A stretch of DNA of 64,000 nucleotides from JBOFSQ01 sp051651625 (GTDB lineage: Bacteria; Planctomycetota; Planctomycetia; Pirellulales; Thermoguttaceae): contig JBOFSQ010000111.1 in assembly GCA_051651625.1 (NCBI GenBank), positions 1-64,000 on the forward strand. The letters run 5' to 3'. The notes below the pieces were generated by a model. That model had not been told where the DNA came from. It worked only from the letters and a program-made list of their open reading frames with translations, and searched no databases. Each line of letters begins with the position of its first letter. Position 1 is the first letter of the stretch. Both the position numbers and the translations under genes were made by a program. Of this stretch, positions 1 through 7,293 are shown in pieces.

Positions 1-2603
1 TCACCGACTTTGAAGAGTTCGCCGTCTACGACACGCGCATCAAACCGCACAAAGACGACAAAGCATCGACAGCACGAATCTTCTATTGCAAGTACGACGA
101 ATATCTCGACAAGTTCGACTTCCTGATCGACACGTTCTCGAAAGAAGCAATTCTGCGCGGCAGCTTCGACCGTTACGTTCAGTCGAAGAAAAACAAACGC
201 GGCACCAGCGAAGTCGATGACGAGATTCTCGCACTCGTCGAAGAGTGGCGGTTAACGCTTGCAAAAAACATCGCCAAACAAAATCCGTCGCTCGATTCGC
301 ACCTTCTCAATGTTGCCGTTCAGCGAATCGTTGACCGCATTCTATTTTTGCGAATCGCCGAAGACAGACGCATCGAAGAATACGAAGCTCTTCTCGCCGT
401 CGCGCGAAAGAGCGACATTTACAGCGGTTTGCAGCGTCTCTTCGGTTTTGCCGATGAAAAATACAACGCTGGACTCTTCAAGCACGAAGCGTGGCTGGAA
501 AAAATCCGCATCGACGACAAAGTTCTCAAGCCAATTATTGCGGGGCTTTATTATCCTGAAAGTCCGTATGAGTTTTCGGTCTTGCCGATAGAGATTCTCG
601 GCAGCATATACGAACGCTTCCTCGGCAAGACGATTGTGTTGTCGCCGAGTCACGTTGCGAAAGTCGAGGAGAAGCCGGAAGTTCGCAAGGCGGGCGGAGT
701 TTATTACACGCCGCAATACATCGTCGATTACATCATCGCCGAAACGGTGGGGGAAAAGTTCGACGCGAATCGCAGCGTCACCGTACTCGATCCAGCGTGT
801 GGCAGTGGGAGTTTTCTCGTCGGCGCGTACACGTTTCTTTTGAACTCGCATCTCGCGTTTTACACCAACGAAAAGAATCTCAAAAAGTCGCTCAAAAGTG
901 GACTCATTTACGAATCGCGTCAAGAAACGTATCTGCTTTCGATTGAAGAAAAGCAGCGGATTTTGCTCGCGTCGATTTTCGGCGTAGACATCGACCCGAT
1001 TGCAGTAGAAGTGACGAAGTTGTCGCTCTACTTGAAACTGCTAGAAAACGAGACCGACGAGTCGGCGGGACTACTGCTGCGGCATTCAACCTTGAAAATG
1101 TTGCCGAATCTCGACGCCAACATCCGCTGCGGCAACTCTTTAATCGGCAGCGACTTTTATCGCGACAAAGAAATGCCGCTCTTCGGCGACAACGAAATCC
1201 GCCGCATCAACGCCTTCGATTGGCACAAAGAGTTCCCAGCGATTTTCAAGAGCGGCGGATTCGACTGCGTTATTGGCAATCCGCCGTATGTGCGGCAAGA
1301 GACGCTGGATAATGCGACGAAGGAGTATTTTCAAACGCATTATTCTGTCTACCACGGCGCGGCGGATTTGTATGCGTATTTCATCGAAAAAGGAATCGGA
1401 CTTTTGAAGCCGAATGGCAAGTATGGAATCATCGTCGCGAACAAATGGCTGCGTGCAAATTATGGCGAACCACTACGAAAGTGGCTGAAAAAATGGAACC
1501 TGCTTGAGATCGTTGACTTTGGTGATTTGCCCGTTTTCGGCAAAGTGACGGCGTATCCGTTGGTTTTCCGCGTGGAGAAAGCGGTTGCCAGCGGAAACAA
1601 ACTCATCGCATCGCAGGTGCAAAGTTTGGACTTTGCAAAACTTGCCGAGCACATCGAAGACAAACGCCAACTAATAGACACCGCAACGCTGGACGATTCC
1701 GGCTGGCAACTCCGCGACGAACGCGAAAAGAAGTTGTTCGACAAACTAATCGCGGTCGGCGTTTCGTTGAAAGAATACGTCGGCGGGAAAGTTTATTATG
1801 GTATCAAAACCGGTTTGAACGAAGCGTTTGTGATTGATGCGGCGACGCGCAAGCGACTTATCAAAGAAGATAAACGAAGCGAGGAGATTATCAAACCGTT
1901 TCTTGCGGGACGCGACATCAAACGCTATGCGCCACTGGAGACGGAGAAGTTTTTGATATTGTTTCCGAAAGGGTTTACGAATGAACATGGCAACAAACCA
2001 CGAAGCGGTTGGAACTGGCTCTGTGAGAATTACTCTGCGATTGCGAATCACCTTGAACCGTTCAAAAAAAGAGGACAGGTACGTCAAGACCAAGGCGATT
2101 ATTGGTGGGAACTCCGCGCGTGCGATTACTACGGCAGTTTTGAACAACCGAAAATCGTGTTCCCTGACATTGCGCTTCGGATGCAGGCGACGTATGACGT
2201 TGGCGACATGTACTCGGTTAACACGTCGTACATCATTCCGCAGGACGACAAATATCTTTTGGCGTTGCTAAACTCGGCGATTGTTCAGTTTGTTTTCGTC
2301 AACATCACGTCGCAAATTCGCGGCGGATATTCGCGGTTTTTGCGGCAGTACGTTGAGCGTCTACCGATTTATCGCATCGACGAAAACAGCAAACGCGACC
2401 GCGCACACCGCGACAAACTTGTCTCACTGGTAGAACAGATGCTTTCGGCGCAGGAGAAACTTCTCGCCGCGATTTCCGACACCGACCGCAAAACGCACAC
2501 ACAACGTATCGAAATCCTCGACCAACAAATCGACGCGATTGTGTACGAACTCTATGAGCTGACAGATGAGGAAATTCGGATTGTGGAAGGTGTAGAGTTA
2601 TGA
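1..2603 (+). CDS. Type IIG restriction-modification enzyme (Eco57I-like), 5' end outside window
   Basis: This is the C-terminal part of a fused restriction endonuclease/adenine methyltransferase that methylates its own site with SAM. The frame is open from base 3 with no start, and its first residues TDFEEFAVYD match the linker region of this family, so the nuclease domain should lie upstream of the window. Visible parts in order are a helical linker, GGVYYTPQYIVDYI, SAM motif I DPACGSG (nt 789-809), GVDIDPIAVE, the catalytic NPPY of an N6-adenine methylase (nt 1278-1289), and a TaqI-like C-terminal specificity domain with IIKPFLAGRDIKRY. The stop overlaps the next start (ATGA), so it should be translated together with the HEPN gene. 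Only the target specificity is unclear. Confidence 0.93.
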   Translation, partial: TDFEEFAVYDTRIKPHKDDKASTARIFYCKYDEYLDKFDFLIDTFSKEAILRGSFDRYVQSKKNKRGTSEVDDEILALVEEWRLTLAKNIAKQNPSLDSHLLNVAVQRIVDRILFLRIAEDRRIEEYEALLAVARKSDIYSGLQRLFGFADEKYNAGLFKHEAWLEKIRIDDKVLKPIIAGLYYPESPYEFSVLPIEILGSIYERFLGKTIVLSPSHVAKVEEKPEVRKAGGVYYTPQYIVDYIIAETVGEKFDANRSVTVLDPACGSGSFLVGAYTFLLNSHLAFYTNEKNLKKSLKSGLIYESRQETYLLSIEEKQRILLASIFGVDIDPIAVEVTKLSLYLKLLENETDESAGLLLRHSTLKMLPNLDANIRCGNSLIGSDFYRDKEMPLFGDNEIRRINAFDWHKEFPAIFKSGGFDCVIGNPPYVRQETLDNATKEYFQTHYSVYHGAADLYAYFIEKGIGLLKPNGKYGIIVANKWLRANYGEPLRKWLKKWNLLEIVDFGDLPVFGKVTAYPLVFRVEKAVASGNKLIASQVQSLDFAKLAEHIEDKRQLIDTATLDDSGWQLRDEREKKLFDKLIAVGVSLKEYVGGKVYYGIKTGLNEAFVIDAATRKRLIKEDKRSEEIIKPFLAGRDIKRYAPLETEKFLILFPKGFTNEHGNKPRSGWNWLCENYSAIANHLEPFKKRGQVRQDQGDYWWELRACDYYGSFEQPKIVFPDIALRMQATYDVGDMYSVNTSYIIPQDDKYLLALLNSAIVQFVFVNITSQIRGGYSRFLRQYVERLPIYRIDENSKRDRAHRDKLVSLVEQMLSAQEKLLAAISDTDRKTHTQRIEILDQQIDAIVYELYELTDEEIRIVEGVEL

Positions 2604-3256
2604 GCAATACAAAGAAAAGAAAACCAAGCAATGCTTACATGAAATTTGAAAGCGTAATAAAACGGAGTCTTGGCATGATCGCCACTTGCGAACTCGTCGA
2701 AAATTTACTTACTCATTCAGAAGGAAACCAACAAAATCGTAATGACCACTCCGATATGATACGCGCCGCAGTTGTATTAGCTATCGCTGCACTGGATTCA
2801 TATTTTACCAATGTTTTTTCGGAACACTTGATCACATACATAAAACATTATGGTCCCACAGAAAAGATGGTACACATTCTCAAAGAAGCAGGAGTTGGCA
2901 CGAAATGCGCCTTGGAGTTGTTGACTATGGAAAGACCATATCGAAGAATTCGCTCTATCGTCGTAAAACACTTGGCAAGACAAGTCATGCAGAGAACGGA
3001 AGCAATAAACAAACTTTTCGAGGCGTATGGTTTCAAAGATTTTTGCGCAGACATCCAAAAAGCAACTCGTCGCAAACAACTCATATCGTCAATAAAAAAG
3101 ATCATCTCGCGGCGGCATAAAATAGTCCATGAAGGTGACATGAATTCCCACGGAAAACTTCAGCCGATCAGTGTTAGCGACACCAAAAAACGGATTCTTG
3201 CCATAATAAAGTTTGTGTCTAAAGCCGATGAACTCATCACATTGAAAGTGGGGTAA
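2600..3256 (+). CDS. HEPN-domain protein, candidate RNase/defence partner of the R-M enzyme
   Basis: The 218-residue protein is helical. Residues 171-177 read RRHKIVH and give an R-x4-H motif (Arg172, His177), the active-site signature of HEPN ribonucleases, close to the C-terminus as in the RiboL-PSP-HEPN and MAE_28990-like groups. An AAVVLAIAALDSYF helix near residue 60 also fits that fold. The start overlaps the methylase stop by 4 nt and the next gene begins 4 nt after its own stop, so the three genes look like one operon. Base composition is clearly more A+T-rich than in the methylase, which suggests a separate origin. Assignment rests on the motif and general pattern; RNase activity is inferred. 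Confidence 0.7.
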   Translation: MSNTKKRKPSNAYMKFESVIKRSLGMIATCELVENLLTHSEGNQQNRNDHSDMIRAAVVLAIAALDSYFTNVFSEHLITYIKHYGPTEKMVHILKEAGVGTKCALELLTMERPYRRIRSIVVKHLARQVMQRTEAINKLFEAYGFKDFCADIQKATRRKQLISSIKKIISRRHKIVHEGDMNSHGKLQPISVSDTKKRILAIIKFVSKADELITLKVG

Positions 3257-3259
3257 ACA

Positions 3260-4198
3260 ATGACGAATGTAGAGCATGACAACAAGACAGGTCTGACCAT
3301 CAAAATAAATCCTATCAGCAAAGTTTCAGATGATGACGAAACACTGGTGGACGCGAAGACAGTGGGCAAAGTTCTTTTGGCTCTGCCCGAAATGATGAAA
3401 GAATTTCATTCAAAAAATACGGCTAGCGAACAGTTACTCGTTAAAGCCAGACCGTTTGCGAAGGGGAGCTTTGAAATCTCTTTAGAGCTAATTTTGTTTG
3501 GATTCGGAGCAATGCCACTCTTGCTGTCAAATGCGGATTATATCCAGCAGACGATCAAAGAAATACTTGCACGATTCAAAGAGTTTATAGAGATCAAAAT
3601 AAAACTAGCTGGAGAGGCGGTGCAAGTGAAAGGAGACAACAATATCATCATAAATAACAGTACGATTAATCTTGATGACAAAGTTATCAACGTGATCAAT
3701 TCTGATAACCATGCCGAATCACTATTTCGTGATGCGATCAATGAGCTTGCACAAGATAGCGAAGTGGAATCTCTTGATTTTCAAGTAGGATCAGAGAAGG
3801 AAACAATCGCATCAATCAAGTCGTCCCAATTCAAGTATTTTACGTCAAGTACACGGCTTGTTTCGGAAACTATACAAGAGAAGAAACGGGTAACGAATGA
3901 AAGGACAAGATTGAAACTTAAGCAACCAGACCTTGCTGGCACATCGAAATGGAATGTATATTACGACTCGAAAACCATCGCAGTAAAAGTGAAAGACGAT
4001 GATTTTATTGCAATGGTCAAACAAAACACAGAGCGGTTTGGAGCAGGCGATGAACTAGATGTTGATTTTGAAACGACAGAGATTTTCGACACTAAAATCG
4101 GGGATTTCAGGGTGCAAGGATATGCGATTACAAAAGTCCATCAACACCTTGAAAATAAACAAGAACACATGACTTTTTTTGATGAGGCACCACGTTAA
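3260..4198 (+). CDS. Unrecognised 312-residue protein, third gene of the R-M/HEPN operon
   Basis: I do not recognise this family with certainty. The N-terminal ~90 residues contain KARPFAKGSFEISLELI, resembling the strand-rich start of several uncharacterised defence-island proteins. A hydrophobic stretch (LILFGFGAMPLLL, about residues 77-89) may be a buried helix or a single membrane segment. Next comes a KGDNNIIINNSTINL patch with alternating Asn and Ile, of the kind often found as a beta-rich linker, then a basic region rich in Lys and Arg and an acidic C-terminal domain. It starts 4 nt after the HEPN stop, is A+T-rich like that gene, and should be co-transcribed. Function is unknown; a role in controlling or supporting the neighbouring toxins is only inference. 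Confidence 0.75.
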   Translation: MTNVEHDNKTGLTIKINPISKVSDDDETLVDAKTVGKVLLALPEMMKEFHSKNTASEQLLVKARPFAKGSFEISLELILFGFGAMPLLLSNADYIQQTIKEILARFKEFIEIKIKLAGEAVQVKGDNNIIINNSTINLDDKVINVINSDNHAESLFRDAINELAQDSEVESLDFQVGSEKETIASIKSSQFKYFTSSTRLVSETIQEKKRVTNERTRLKLKQPDLAGTSKWNVYYDSKTIAVKVKDDDFIAMVKQNTERFGAGDELDVDFETTEIFDTKIGDFRVQGYAITKVHQHLENKQEHMTFFDEAPR

Positions 4199-4844
4199 AG
4201 TTTCGCGTGTAATAATATCCGGCATGGAGCGAAGCGTACAGGCGGATTTGTGGTTTACACTTGTTCACCGTCAATACGGCGAGTACGTTTCCTTTCCGGC
4301 TTCTATTGTGTTTTGATTCCTTTTGATATTTGTCCCGATGGGACGTGATTTTAATAACCGGCGGTAAGTGCCGCCGCGATAGCGGCAAGCGCAACCGCCG
4401 GTGGTGCGGCTAAAATTCGGTGCGTCTGTAGGACGCGACTATACTGCATCACGTCACAAAGTTGGCATTCGGAATTTTACCACGGAGACACAGAGGGCAC
4501 GGAGAGGATTTGTATTCTCTGTGCTCTCCGTGTCTCCGTGGTGCAACAAAAAGAAGTAGAGCGAATCGAAAATATCAGGTCAATGGCGGTGCGCGACTAT
4601 CAATTTCCCCGATAGGGGAAGAATATCAGTAGAACGAACGACCACACCAGAATCCGGTTTTGCCCGTAGGGCATCAATGATTTCAGCTTCGTTGATATGA
4701 ATGCCATACGGGCAAGGGAAAAACCTGACAAACTCTTCGTGTCCTTTGTGCTCTTTGCATCTTTGTGCGCAAAAAAGAATCGCTAATGATGTCGGCGGTC
4801 ATGTGAATTGTGAACGCTTACAAAACCACTAACGGACAAATCGG
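4199..4844. other. Gene-poor stretch filled with degraded dispersed repeats
   Basis: No convincing gene is present. The stretch holds a partial copy (4348-4440) of the element at 49811-50013, a near-perfect inverted repeat CCACGGAGACACAGAGG...CTCCGTGTCTCCGTGG (4480-4541), a TTTGCCCGTAGGGCATCAA unit (about 4655-4715) related to DNA at 56265-56375, and a TTCGTGTCCTTTGTGCTCTT unit (about 4736-4775) related to 61304-61408. These are intergenic palindromic families of unknown function. The first GTGAACGCTTAC motif is at 4810-4821. Confidence 0.7.
4480..4541. repeat. Long near-perfect inverted repeat (CACGGAGACACAGAG type)
   Basis: The left arm CCACGGAGACACAGAGG and the right arm CTCCGTGTCTCCGTGG are separated by a short A+T-rich centre and would form a long hairpin. 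It lies between the island operon and the small ORF at 4845. This type of sequence recurs in intergenic DNA of many bacteria; no coding capacity is seen. Confidence 0.75.
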
Positions 4845-5105
4845 ATGAACCGCAAACTCCATTGCCTCATCGCAGACCGAGAAAAGAACGTCGCGGAAAT
4901 GGTGGCGTGGACGTGGGCGAAGACCGACCGGCATATCGACATCATCGACTTGCAACTCGGCTGGGCTTACAAACAGTGGAACGACAATGCGATGGAAATA
5001 CTTGAAGAGTTTCGTCGCCAAGTCGTGACCGCACGCTGGATCAAAATCGAACTCGAAGACGACGCTGAAGAAAAACGCAAACCACGCCGCACGCGAAAAA
5101 AATAA
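4845..5105 (+). CDS. Small hypothetical protein, basic tail
   Basis: An 86-residue reading frame. It is rich in Trp and charged residues, appears helical (ADREKNVAEMVAWTWAKTD...), and ends with a strongly basic EEKRKPRRTRKK tail that could contact nucleic acid. No family is recognised and there is no clear Shine-Dalgarno. The reading frame with 35 bp on its left and 23 bp on its right is bracketed by two direct copies of GTGAACGCTTAC (4810-4821 and 5129-5140), as if a ~320-bp segment had been inserted beside the integrase remnant. Codon use resembles neighbouring real genes. It may equally be a remnant of a larger gene. Confidence 0.4.
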   Translation: MNRKLHCLIADREKNVAEMVAWTWAKTDRHIDIIDLQLGWAYKQWNDNAMEILEEFRRQVVTARWIKIELEDDAEEKRKPRRTRKK

Positions 5106-5119
5106 ACACCAAAGCGTTC

Positions 5120-5521
5120 GCGGTATCCGTGAACGCTTACATCGCAGGCGCGAAGCTGCAACATCTCACTTGACCGCATCCCGCTGTGCATCTGGACTTG
5201 AACGAGGTCTGCGACAACCAAGTAGGCGAGGCTTTCGCGGTGATTCGAGAACGATCTGGAGGTTCGCCCGTTCGCCGTGTAGTGTTCTTCCGCGTATTCG
5301 AGAAACTGGATGATCGCGTCCTCGATTCCGAGGTCGGTCTTTGCACGAGTCGGCGGCACTTGTCTACCGTTTGCCAGATACTTGGCAATTTCTTGCTCGT
5401 ACTTTTGGCGGCTTGCCTTACTTTTGTGCTTACCGAGGTAGATTGTCCGCCCACCCAGACCGACGATAGCCTGTCCAGTGGATTTGTGGAGGCGGTACGC
5501 GGGGACGTTTTGTCGCGGCAT
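5120..5521 (-). pseudogene. Tyrosine-recombinase (integrase) remnant with internal deletion
   Basis: Reading leftward from ATG 5521, the product begins MPRQNVPAYRLHKSTGQAI, then GRTIYLGKHKS, the usual N-terminal arm-binding opening of planctomycete site-specific integrases. The core-binding domain starts (IQFLEYAEEHYTANG) but joins after ~110 residues directly to QMHSGMRSSEMLQLRACDV, which normally surrounds the first catalytic Arg about 150 residues further on. After that the frame runs into unrelated sequence at the GTAAGCGTTCAC motif. The HxxR and Tyr parts of the active site are missing, so it cannot be functional. It lies about 130 bp from the 3' end of tRNA-Val, a typical integration site. 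Confidence 0.8.
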
Positions 5522-5647
5522 GATATGACCCTTCCGTGCTAGAGGAACTCGCAAAGTGTGTACTACACACTATAACGGCGTTTCCCAAGACACGCTAGGC
5601 CACCCACCCAAACTCGCAAACCCTTCTATTTGTAGCGTTTGCGGGAC

Positions 5648-5721
5648 TGGGCGATACAGGGCTCGAACCTGTGACCTTCTGGGTGTAAACCAGACGCTCT
5701 AACCAACTGAGCTAATCGCCC
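5648..5721 (-). tRNA. tRNA-Val (anticodon TAC)
   Basis: The complementary strand reads GGGCGATTAGCTCAGTTGG, a D-arm, an anticodon arm TCTGG-TTTACAC-CCAGA with TAC at positions 34-36, a T-arm with GGTTCGAACC, and the 3' acceptor ATCGCCC followed by discriminator A. All four stems pair. CCA is not encoded. The 5' end overlaps the last 23 bases of the glycosyltransferase gene on the same strand. The 3' end faces the integrase remnant and the R-M operon. A CGCAAAC...GTTTGCG inverted repeat (about 5613-5642) just beyond the 3' end may help end transcription. Confidence 0.96.
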
Positions 5722-6913
5722 GCGTCGCATCAAATAAACAGTCGTAGAATTCAGCGTAACTTTCCACCATCGCGGCCAACGACCGAGACTCAAGTGTCAC
5801 GCTGCGACCAGCGTTCGCAAGACGAAATCGCAACGCCTCGTCTTCATAAAGACGCAGAACCGCCTCGCCAAAAAGACGTCGCCGTGCAACTGCGTCACCG
5901 CCGCATTCGGGGATAAGTATACCCGTATCGCCGTGATTGACAAGATCAGCGTTCCCCGAAATATCAGACGCAATCACCGCCACGCCCGCCGACATCGCCT
6001 CAAGAATCGCGTTCGACTCGCCTTCATACGCACTCGTCGAGACAACAACATCAAACAACGGCAAAAGCAACGCAACGTCGTTCCGATGACCAATAAAGTG
6101 AACGTGGTGAAACAGTCCACGCGAATCGCGCTCACGCAACAAATCGTCGCGGAGCGGGCCATCGCCGATCACAACGAAATGAATGTCAGCATTGGCGTAG
6201 TGCGCAAGCTCCGCAATCCAAAACAGGTCGTCGAGCCGTTTCTGTTCCCAAAGTCGCGCCACAACGCCAACCAAAAACGTCTCACGCGAACGTTCACCGT
6301 GCGGCGTGATCGGAATGTACGCATCCGCCGTTTCCAGCGGACGAATGTTGAGCGAACGAGCGAGTTGTTCACGTCCGCGCTCACGTTCTTCAGACGTGAT
6401 AACCGGTGGTGTTACGATGGCGTTCGGGATGATTGTGAAACGTTCGCGTGCGATGCCGTGCGTCTCGTAAAAATCGGCGATGCCGCGACTATTCGTGACG
6501 AAGGCGTTCGTGACCGGAGCGAGTGCGCGGTCGATCTTGTGGTGCCACGCTCGTTTCCACGGATCGACGCACCGTTCTGCGGTGACAATTCGCGGGACAC
6601 CACACCACGCCGCCGCCGAACGTCCGTAAGCGTTCGCTGCAAAGAGCCAAGTGTGAACGACATCTGGACGCCACGAACGAATCAAGTTCGCCAGCCGCCA
6701 CCACGCGAGCGGGTCGAGTTTGGCACGCTTCCCGATGAGCGTCCACGCGACACCGCTGCGGTCGAGGTCGTCCGCGAGCGGGCCGCTCCGCGTGAGAACC
6801 GCAACGTGCGTCTCAAAGCGGTCGCGCGGAAGGTGCGACGCCAAAAGCACGAGTTGCTTTTCAGCCCCCGACCGGTCGAGCGAAGGAATGATGTGAAGGA
6901 TGCGACGTGACAC
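5699..6913 (-). CDS. Glycosyltransferase family 4
   Basis: A retaining GT-B fold glycosyltransferase, probably acting on a cell-surface or lipid-linked glycan. The N-terminus RILHIIPSLDRSGAEKQL is the classic acceptor-domain opening; VVHTWLFAANAYGR follows. The C-terminal donor-sugar domain has VARLWEQKRLDDL, VIGDGPLRDDL and the nucleotide-binding EGESNAILEAMSAGVAVIAS motif. I chose GTG at 6913 because further upstream the frame reads the dispersed AAGCGTAAGCGAGT repeat (ALAYASRSD in translation). The 3' end runs 23 bp into the tRNA-Val gene. Substrate cannot be told from sequence. Confidence 0.9.
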   Translation of the reverse strand: MSRRILHIIPSLDRSGAEKQLVLLASHLPRDRFETHVAVLTRSGPLADDLDRSGVAWTLIGKRAKLDPLAWWRLANLIRSWRPDVVHTWLFAANAYGRSAAAWCGVPRIVTAERCVDPWKRAWHHKIDRALAPVTNAFVTNSRGIADFYETHGIARERFTIIPNAIVTPPVITSEERERGREQLARSLNIRPLETADAYIPITPHGERSRETFLVGVVARLWEQKRLDDLFWIAELAHYANADIHFVVIGDGPLRDDLLRERDSRGLFHHVHFIGHRNDVALLLPLFDVVVSTSAYEGESNAILEAMSAGVAVIASDISGNADLVNHGDTGILIPECGGDAVARRRLFGEAVLRLYEDEALRFRLANAGRSVTLESRSLAAMVESYAEFYDCLFDATRAISSVG

Positions 6914-7293
6914 GAAATCAGAGCGGGAAGCGTAAGCGAGTGCCCAATGGCAGGCGGAGTGGAGCAATGACCTGCCCTACGGTTGACGAGGCGTATTCTA
7001 CCAACAAACTCGCAACGTGCGTAGGGGCGATTCACGAATCGCCAAGATGTAGCGAGTGTAATCGGAACACGAAGCGTAAGCGAGTGCCAGAGCAGTGTGG
7101 CGTGTTCAAGCAGTGTGGCGTGTTCAAGCAGTGTGGCGTGTTCAAGCAGTGTGGCGTGTTCAATAGGACGTATAGGTCATATAAGACCTATACGTCCTAT
7201 TGAACGCGACCCAATAAGACCTATAGGTCCTATGCGACCTATAGGTCTTATTGGATTTGGCGTCGTTGTCGTTGGCGGGTTTGAAACCCGCCC
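6914..7293. repeat. Repeat cluster: AAGCGTAAGCGAGT motifs, 18-bp tandem array, two palindromes
   Basis: No gene is supported here. The stretch contains two copies of the AAGCGTAAGCGAGT motif (6917-6944, 7060-7089), then four tandem 18-bp units CAGTGTGGCGTGTTCAAG (7093-7164, last unit diverging), and two adjacent palindromes built on GACCTATAGGTC-like cores (7162-7201 and 7211-7254). The palindromes resemble units at 38017-38058 and 56185-56226. The cluster lies between the 5' end of the glycosyltransferase gene and the 3' end of top6B. Confidence 0.85.

Noticed and set aside
5186..5542. 118-residue plus-strand ORF opposite the integrase remnant
   Set aside because: The minus strand shows clear integrase motifs; the plus-strand product resembles nothing and has no start signals.
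5933..6910. 325-residue plus-strand ORF opposite the glycosyltransferase
   Set aside because: Very Arg-rich, typical of antisense frames in this codon usage. The minus strand has full GT4 motifs.
6914..6967. N-terminal extension of the glycosyltransferase to an upstream ATG
   Set aside because: The extra residues (ALAYASRSD) are the translation of a dispersed intergenic repeat found at many other places.
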